DNA of 64,000 bases from Sambucus nigra (lineage: Eukaryota > Streptophyta > Magnoliopsida > Dipsacales > Adoxaceae). The notes under the pieces were generated by a model. The model saw only the letters and a list, made by a program, of their open reading frames with translations, was not told the origin of the DNA and did not search any database. The stretch covers positions 3,208,046 through 3,272,045 of the forward strand of contig OX422214.1 in NCBI GenBank assembly GCA_949130495.1, in the 5' to 3' direction. Shown here in pieces: positions 57,456-64,000 of the stretch. Within the stretch, counting starts at the first letter, position 1. The number at the start of each line of letters is the position of its first letter. Made by a program: the position numbers and the translations under genes.

Positions 57456-59579
57456 CACCCCCTAACTTACACATTGCTAGTCCCTAGCAATGAAATAGGA
57501 TGCAACAAGAACTACAAGCAAACCAAAAGCAGGATAAGTACAAAAATATGGTATAAAAGCATAAGGCCACTTTCGCGGGCAATTCGATTGCATTTAGCAT
57601 ATGTAATAAGCCGTTAAATCCCTTGGTCACCCTAGTGGATGAGTGTCATCTCGTGAGGGTTTTTAGGGATGATACCCACAAACATCACATGGTTTACTCA
57701 AAATATGCCCAACCCAACATGCGACAAGCCCAAAAATAGTGAAAAGGATTTCATACGCATTATTTGCACATTGAACGGATTCAAACAAAAGTCCAAATGA
57801 TTAACATTATAGAATGCACCTCATAGAATTGAAACCTTAAAATGTGGCAGGGGAGCGAGCACATGCAAAGTGTTATTTGGCAAAAAAATTATATAAACTG
57901 GATAATCATTAAAGCAAGCATACATTCAATCCGCATGGGCATTACACTCATCAAGTGAATTCACTCGAAACAGGGAGGTAACACACGGAACATGCGGGCA
58001 TAAAGAGTAAATGTAAATGTAAACTAGAATGCACATATATAAAAAATGAAGAACGCTATATATAAAATAAAAAATTGTAATCTCAATGAAAGGATACTGC
58101 CCATTAAAGGAGGCGAAATGCATTTTCACAGATTATCAAAACTATTATGAATTTTTTAAATTACATCAACCTAATATCAAATAGGACTTTAATAGGGTTG
58201 TAATGTAGGTTAGTCTAGGGTATGAAACGAAGGAATGTATGTACGGATTCAAAGTGTTCGGGATGAAAACTCGGGATAATGGGAAAATGCGGGAAATATC
58301 AAAATTGGAAAACAAGTTCCAAACAAGCATTAGATATATCATCAGGGAGAGTAATCAAAGCTTATTGAACTATATACAACAATATTTACAACTTTATCTT
58401 CCTTTTTCTTTCTTCTTTTTCTCAGTTTTTCTTTTGTTTTCTTTTGCTTTTTGCGTTCTCTTTTTCTTCACTTTTTCACTTTTTCTTTACTTTTCAAAGT
58501 CTCAGTCCCAAATTGCAACCGTAACACAACAACAACATTCAATCCCAAGAAACATTCCAAACAAAGGTATGGAAAGTGTATGTATGGTATAAAACTCCAA
58601 TTTAGAATTGGTTATGGGATTTGGTTTATGAAACGAAAGGCTAATATTTAGGCTCAAAGGAGTTGACAAGGGTAAACATATAAGGGTGGGGTCAAGGCTA
58701 ATATGGGTGATATAACAAAGAATGCCTATGATCATTTCCAAAAGCTTACGCAATTATCGAGTCAAAACAATATATGAAAATCATGATCAAGTAACATATT
58801 TCAAGTATGAACTCAATTAATGAACGATCAAATGAAAGAATAGAGAGATTACCAACGAATTCAACATTTTCACTGAGAAAAGAATAGTGTATACACTCAA
58901 AAATGATGAAAGGTACAAAGCTTACTCGGTGTAAGTATATACAATGCAACAAAAGATTACCGAGTTATAAAAATCTTAAACCAAATCAATAGAATGATAA
59001 AAGTGCATGTGCTCATGGGATTAAAGTTTAATTCATGAAGTTATTCACAATATAAATAATGGAGACTAAAGTTTAATAACTTCTAAAATCGACAACATGC
59101 ATCTTTGGGTTGTCTATTGGATCGGGAAATTATTGAAATTTATCATCGAAAACAAAGGAAAAATGCCCAAAAAAAAGGAGAAAAGGGAAAGAAATTATTT
59201 TTGAAATTTTCAATTTTCTAAGAAAAGCATACTAAGAAACTAACATGTGAGCAAAAACATGGACTAAATAAAGAAATGGATAGAATATCCCACACCCCCT
59301 AACTTAAAACTTGACATTGTCCTCAATGTGAATTAAGAACCAAGTTAAAGAGAGGAAAAGAGCGATATTATCAAAAATTGGAGCGATCCCCATAAGAACA
59401 AGTCCAATGAATCTACAAAACAAGTTAGTAACAATAATAGCAAAAACAAATAACAAAAAGTTAACTAATTACACTAGACTAAAATAAAAAGGGGAGAAAA
59501 AATAAAAAGAAAGAAAGAATAAAAAGCTAACTATATACAACCTACTATTTAGGCTTCACACTAACTGTACACTAGAAGT
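57456..59579 (-). other. Noncoding 3' part of element C
   Basis: Includes the polypurine primer TGTAAGTTAGGGGGTGTGA next to the LTR, the hairpin module at 57555-57660 (CTAGG-GTGA-CCAAG on the minus strand, one mismatch), and the pyrimidine run at 58385-58495 (purine on the element strand). No supported ORF. Confidence 0.65.
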
Positions 59580-60680
59580 CTAAATAGTTGAAGGTCCACC
59601 GTAAAAACGATTTGACTTTGGAGGATAACCGGTGTTCCCTCACACACAAGCATGCCTTACGAAAAATATGAATTCCGTTTGAACAACGGAAGGCATGTGT
59701 AAGGCGGAAGAAAGGAACCATCGCCAATTAAAAATTTTGGAGGGACGATGTGGGGTTTGGATTACACGGGTGACAAAAACAAGTGGGGATTGAGAAAAGT
59801 CAAATATCCTCCAAAGGATTTTGAAATTGGAATGGGAGGCGGTGCACACGAAGGCAAAGATGCAATCATGGAAGGCGACTCGAGCAAGTACTCCTCATCG
59901 GCGAAAAGGTTTAAAACATTAAAGTTCGAAACCGAATCATTGGGTACTTGAGACGGTGTGATAATAGAGAATGAAAATGGGGATAAAAGAAATTGAATCT
60001 CATGAGACGAATCATCGTCGCATGAAGATTGAGTTTCGAATGAAATAATATCATTTTCAATAAAATGTTCTTCTTTGGTGGCCAAAGAAGAAATCATTTC
60101 ATTGCAAATAGATATTACGTCATTTTCATCCTCACTTTCAATATCTATTACGCAATGGGCAAAGTCTAGAATGGTTTGTTCCAAAGTAGGTAAAAGTACC
60201 TCATTTGGTTCAAAACATTCCTCGACTTCAAAAGTCTCGGAAGCAAAATCGTCGTCGGATTCAAATAATAAATCCAATTCATGTTCCCACAAACGATTTT
60301 CTTCTTAATAACGATTTTCAATTTTCTCATACTCATACATACGCAAGCCCTCACCGAATGTCATAGGCCAAGGTGCGGATGCATGAAAATGGGAACTTTG
60401 AAAATTACTATCGGACTTAAACGAAAACTCATTATTATAGGAATTTTGAAAACTACTGCAATTCATTTCAAAATTCCTTTAATAAGGAGGTAAAGGCCCA
60501 AAATCATTGTCATCGTCATTAAAATTCCAATAACCCAAGTTTTAACTTTTGTTATACTCGCCCAAAGTCATATTTGAATTTGTTATACTTTGGGATTCTA
60601 AGTATTCACCGAAAGTCATAGGTTTGCGAGAATTTTTAGAATTATAACAATGAGTACCGAAAGAATTTGAATAAGACATG
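59580..60680 (-). pseudogene. Conserved acidic ORF of the A/B/C family (copy C)
   Basis: ATG at 60680 (minus) opens MSYSNSFGTHCYN and continues in one frame through MTFGEYLESQ, FNDDDNDFGPL and ELDLLFESDDDFASE to IPISKSFGGYLTF. Unlike A and B it has no frameshift, only substitution stops (in the N-terminal third at about 60545, 60480 and 60307, and near 59762). With A and B this shows the ancestral ORF was about 360 codons and continuous from MSYSNSF to the LLVYS end seen in A. Function unknown. Confidence 0.6.
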
Positions 60681-60834
60681 CTTACCCCAAAAATGGCTCG
60701 AAATCGAGAATTCCATAAAGATAAGTGCGCGCGGGAAATTCAAGCATTTTTAAGTGCTCAAATGTGGAAGTCCTGCAAAAAGGTTAGCAAATAATACAAA
60801 TAGAATGAAAATACTATGAAATTATAAATCAAAT

Positions 60835-61685
60835 TGTAAGGACATTTTTTGTCCATTAGAAATTTGTTATGTCGCACGACGTTACACTGTTGAAGAAATT
60901 CAAGATTCATATAGTCATCAACGGACCCGAATATCAAAAGAAGAAGAGGAATCAAAGTCTGACAGGCCGGACCGGTCCGCCCAGAATAAAAGAACCGATC
61001 CGCCTACGGACCGGTCCGCCTGCTGAAAAGCCAGTACACCCCGGACCGCAAGCGAACCGAAGAAGCCAAAAATAAAAAGAACCGGTCCGCCTACCCGGAC
61101 CGATCCACCTCAGACCTGGACCGATCCGCCTGGGATAAGCTTCAGCAGATCGCGGTCAGATTTTCTAGGCTAAACGTTTCCTTTATAAACCCACTACGGG
61201 AAGTGGTTTTCTAAGACTTCCGCACACGATTTTCAGAGCACAAAAAACTTTAAGTCTTCACCTATTGAGCCCAAGACTCTAGGTTTTTTATTCACACAAA
61301 TTTCTAAACATTTGTGAATCTCTTTGCAACCCAGGAACGCACTTTTGTTGTTCATACCATTGTGGAGAAGACCGCTCTTCTTCTTCATTGCAGCCCTACT
61401 GGAAAGGGATAACTCTAGCTGCCGACTACAGAATCCGACTCCTGAGGGTAATTCTTAGTCACTTGTATTTTTATTGTAATTCGAAATTATACAGTTACAA
61501 TATTATAATGGAAATAAATGGTTTAGCCCCTTTGGGGGATTTTTCCTCACAAGCATGTGTTTGAATGTTCTTGCTTAGTTCATTATCTTATTCAATCACA
61601 TATTGTTGCATGTTTAGGGTTTGTTTGAGTTAAAAGGTGTTTAATATATAATTTGCTCATTTGAACGCAAGAACATACGTTCTCA
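60835..61685 (+). repeat. Sire 5' LTR
   Basis: It begins TGTAAGGACATTTTTTG and ends ACGTTCTCA. It is 851 bp. U3 has the CGGACCGGTCCG cluster and a TTTATAAAC TATA box at 61182-61190. The leader resembles that of the LTR at 11-1072. Confidence 0.9.
60962..61132. promoter_or_regulatory. CGGACCGGTCCG dyad cluster in Sire LTR
   Basis: The perfect 12-base palindrome CGGACCGGTCCG occurs twice (60968-60979 and 61007-61018). It is followed by ACCGGTCCGCC and three ACCGATCC(G/A)CC variants. The cluster ends about 50 bases before the TATA box (61182). Similar ACCGGTCC/ACCGGACC words occur in element D and in the Tekay-like LTR at 55242. Confidence 0.5.
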
Positions 61686-61688
61686 AAT

Positions 61689-61700
61689 TGGTATCAGAGC
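61689..61700 (+). other. Primer binding site of Sire element (tRNA-Met)
   Basis: TGGTATCAGAGC, perfect, three bases after the LTR end. Confidence 0.93.
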
Positions 61701-61798
61701 AGGTTACGCTAATCTATCGCGTAGTCCTATTTTCTGCAAAAAATTTCTAAGATATCAATTTTCTGAAAAAATTGATTTTTGAAAAAGTGCGTGTTCAA

Positions 61799-63607
61799 AT
61801 GGAGAAGTTATATAATAAAATGCCAGTTTTTGACGGGACAAACTATGCCTATTGGAAAGCCCGTATGAGATCTGCATTAAAAGCCATTGATGAACGTGTC
61901 TGGATTTTGGTTGAAAGAGGGTGGACACCTCCCTCCGTGACTGTTGATAATGTGATCAACTTGAAATCTGTCACTTCTTGGACTAATGAAGAATTTAAAT
62001 GGTCATCTTTTAATTCTAAGGGTGTAAGTGTTATTTCTGGGTCTGTCACACCTGATGAGTTCAAACACATAATGACGTGCACCACGTCAAAAGAGGCATG
62101 GGATGTTTTACAACTCACCCATGAAGGAAGTAATGCTGTGAAAGAATCTAAGTTGCAAAATTTAACAACTCAATTTGAAACCATCACCATGCATGAATCT
62201 GAATGCTTTGATGAATTTTATGCTAGACTTTCTGACATTGTGAATACTAGCTTTAATCTTGGCGAACATATTCCTAATGCTAGAGTTGTTAAAAAGATTC
62301 TTCGTTCTTTGCCTAAGCGTTTTATCCCTAAAGTCACTGTGCTAAATTCTATGGGCAATTTAAATACGCTAAAATTGGAAGAACTTGTAGGTGATTTGCA
62401 AACATATGAAATTGATATGTTCCCTAAAACTGCTAAATCTAAAGATAAGGGAATTTCACTTAATGCCCAAGAAAGAAGGAGTGAGGGGTCGACTAGAAAG
62501 AGGGTAGAGTCATCTAGAAAGAGAGAGACTGACACGTCAGATTCTGAGTGTGATTTTGACTTAGATGATTTGGCTCTTTTTGCAAAAAATTTCAAGAGGA
62601 TTCTCAAATTTAAGAAAAATGGCAATTTTAAAGATAAAAAGAAATTTGAGAAAAATAAGTTTGAAAAGAAAAATGAAAAAGATTCCAAAAATCCTCCTAA
62701 GAAAGAAAGTGAGAGATGCTTTGAGTGTGACGGTAGGGGTCGTAGAGCCTTTGAGTGTGCCACTCGTCTAAATAGAGAGAAAGGGAAAGCTATCCTTAAT
62801 GATACTCTTAGCGACGACAGTGAGGTCGAGACGGTGGATTCAGGAGATGAGTCACCGCATGAGTGTAGCTTCACCGCATTCATGGCCAGTCAAGTGAGCA
62901 CTCCTAGTTCTCTTCACGAAGATGAAGATGATGCTTCACAGGGACACCTCGATAGTGAGATCGATGTGAGTGAGGGGGAGGATGAATCAAGTGAGAGCGA
63001 AAGTAATATTCAACGCGCCTACGCTGAGTTATATTATGAGTCTTTTAAAACTAAAAAACGTAACAAAGAGCTAGTTCTTAAGATCACCGGCTTAGAGGAA
63101 GATTTAAGAAAGGCAAAAGATAGAGAGTCCTCCACCTTCACCGCCCTGAGAGAGAGAGAATCTGTCTATGTCGAGAAAGAGAGTTTGTTTAAAGAGAGAG
63201 AGAGTGTTTTAGAGAAAGAGAGAGGGGACTTTACTATACAAGTGGCTAGTCTTACGAGTCTGCTCCATTCCTCCGTGGAGACTCGGAAGAAACTTGAAGC
63301 CCTGGTTGCCCAGCTGACTCATGATCTTGAGAAAGCACGGGAAGTCAAGGTACAAATCGAGGACAGATCTGGGAAGATGGGAAAGATGCTCCTCGGCCCC
63401 GCTTTAGGTCTTAGTGATCGGCAAGGAATTGGTTATGATGGTGCCTCAACTTCCCAAATTCCACCTGGACCAGTTCCTGACTTTACAACGAATCCTTATG
63501 GCCACCGTCAAAAACCTCGAAGGAGAGTTCGACTAAGAAAGGCAAAACCAAGGTCGTCCTTTGACTGTGTCCTTTTGTACTTATTGCAAAAGAAAAGGCC
63601 ACCTTAG
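61799..63607 (+). CDS. gag: Sire gag, nearly intact, 3' frameshift
   Basis: The ATG at 61799 is chosen because MEKLYNKMPVFDGTNYAYWK matches the usual start of Copia gag. The upstream in-frame ATG at 61772 would add nine residues. The UBN2-type capsid region (VFDGTNYAYW..TSKEAWDVLQLTHEG..FETITMHESECF..RVVKKILRSLPKRF) spans roughly residues 10-210. The zinc knuckle is CFECDGRGRRAFEC, with arginine in place of histidine. A long charged coiled coil follows (about residues 420-520). The frame ends at 63605, but a perfect second knuckle CTYCKRKGHLREFC is encoded in another frame at about 63570-63611. A frameshift has therefore occurred just upstream and the natural protein would continue into protease. 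Confidence 0.85.
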   Translation: MEKLYNKMPVFDGTNYAYWKARMRSALKAIDERVWILVERGWTPPSVTVDNVINLKSVTSWTNEEFKWSSFNSKGVSVISGSVTPDEFKHIMTCTTSKEAWDVLQLTHEGSNAVKESKLQNLTTQFETITMHESECFDEFYARLSDIVNTSFNLGEHIPNARVVKKILRSLPKRFIPKVTVLNSMGNLNTLKLEELVGDLQTYEIDMFPKTAKSKDKGISLNAQERRSEGSTRKRVESSRKRETDTSDSECDFDLDDLALFAKNFKRILKFKKNGNFKDKKKFEKNKFEKKNEKDSKNPPKKESERCFECDGRGRRAFECATRLNREKGKAILNDTLSDDSEVETVDSGDESPHECSFTAFMASQVSTPSSLHEDEDDASQGHLDSEIDVSEGEDESSESESNIQRAYAELYYESFKTKKRNKELVLKITGLEEDLRKAKDRESSTFTALRERESVYVEKESLFKERESVLEKERGDFTIQVASLTSLLHSSVETRKKLEALVAQLTHDLEKAREVKVQIEDRSGKMGKMLLGPALGLSDRQGIGYDGASTSQIPPGPVPDFTTNPYGHRQKPRRRVRLRKAKPRSSFDCVLLYLLQKKRPP

Positions 63608-63659
63608 GGAGTTTTGCTATAACATGGGTCGAACATGATGTACTAATGCTCCACCACGT

Positions 63660-64000
63660 CATACTGATGAGTTTTCGAGTCTGAGAGAGCAAGTTGAGTT
63701 CTTAGCTGCCACGTCCCAGAGTCTAATGGAAGAATTCCGACGGATGTCTTTGCCGTTAATGAATGCTTCTCACATTCCAGCTAAAACCAACAACAACAAA
63801 GGCAAACAAAAGGTCATCCCGACTTGGGTACCTAAGAAAGATAAAAAGGCTTTTGTTGTTCATGTTGCTCTCAAAGCACATAATACCTCACAGTGGTATT
63901 TTGATACTGGGTTCTCCAGACATATGACAGGTGATGCCTCATTTTTTACGACCCTTTAGGATTATCAGGATGGCAGAGTCACCTTTGGAGATGGGAGCAA
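63660..64000 (+). pseudogene. pol: Sire protease, start of pol, cut by window end
   Basis: An open frame at 63726-63957 gives KVIPTWVPKKDKKAFVVHVA and ALKAHNTSQWYFDTGFSRHM. The D-T-G of the retropepsin site is present (at about 63901). A TAG at 63957 interrupts, and the text continues DYQDGRVTFGDGS to the window end. It would process gag-pol inside the particle. Confidence 0.82.

Larger units (their letters stand above)
55947..60834 (-). mobile_element. Athila-like non-autonomous element C, 5' end cut off
   Basis: Third member of the A/B family. The 3' LTR is at 55947-57455 (minus), then the noncoding part, then the acidic ORF. Internal sequence continues to within about 35 bases of the expected primer site, where a Sire LTR starts at 60835. 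The 5' LTR is therefore expected beyond the window. Confidence 0.85.
60835..64000 (+). mobile_element. Sire-type Copia element, runs off the window
   Basis: LTR 60835-61685, Met-tRNA primer site, gag and the start of protease. It is the innermost and probably latest insertion of a four-level nest (D, Tekay-like LTR, C, this element). Coding text is much less decayed than in its neighbours. Confidence 0.9.

Noticed and set aside
62218..62883. 221-codon minus-strand ORF
   Set aside because: It lies wholly inside the Sire gag on the opposite strand, is serine- and phenylalanine-rich as expected from the complement of a lysine/glutamate-rich gene, and has no domain.

Overview
The window looks like pericentromeric or otherwise repeat-packed nuclear DNA of a flowering plant, probably a eudicot. 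I see no cellular gene, rRNA or tRNA gene. Nearly every base that can be assigned belongs to nested LTR retrotransposons. Lineages present: Ty1/Copia Sire-Maximus (three copies or fragments), Ty3/Gypsy chromovirus Tekay (one complete element plus LTR pieces), Ty3/Gypsy Tat, and two families of non-autonomous Athila-like elements. Identification rests on PBS sequences, TG..CA LTR ends, target-site duplications (TSDs) and protein motifs read directly from the sequence. No database was searched, so the species is not determined. LTR identities are by-eye estimates.

Layout. 11-1072: Sire-like LTR. 1085-2548 and 26119-26327: one Tekay-like LTR fragment split by a complete Tat element (2549-26118, TSD CTACT). 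The Tat reverse transcriptase gene is itself split by a 13-kb insert (5337-18320, TSD GTTAT). That insert is two Athila-like elements, A (+) and B (-), joined head to head through their U5 ends. 26328-31881: minus-strand Sire-like element truncated within RT. 31882-32535: inverted piece of a Tekay-like LTR. 32541-35208: solo LTR of that same family. 35209-36666: unassigned, with a possible antisense PBS and LTR. 36667-47099: complete Tekay element with 2.8-kb LTRs. 47100-49580: unassigned AT-rich DNA. 49581-54489: Athila-like element D. It is interrupted by a Tekay-like LTR (54490-55946), which is interrupted by Athila-like element C (55947-60834, minus). C is interrupted by a Sire element whose LTR starts at 60835 and which runs off the window.

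None of the gag-pol genes is intact: every one carries stops, frameshifts or lost catalytic or zinc residues. The best-preserved reading frame is the Sire gag at 61799-63607. Elements A, B and C share a roughly 360-codon acidic ORF of unknown function and have no recognisable gag-pol, so they must have been mobilised in trans. Element D carries a different ORF that resembles the putative plant transposon protein family. Tat carries an antisense accessory ORF downstream of pol, as described for Tat elements such as maize Grande.

Most unusual observations: (1) the A/B pair has the same U3 terminus at both outer ends, a perfect TSD, and a self-complementary CGCGCG junction. This fits integration of a head-to-head heterodimeric cDNA. 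(2) Most LTR families here carry a short dyad or dyad cluster whose sequence differs between families, placed shortly 5' of the TATA box in Copia and Athila-like LTRs. (3) Divergent Athila-like families keep a compact noncoding module that can fold into a GNRA-capped hairpin plus a second conserved hairpin.
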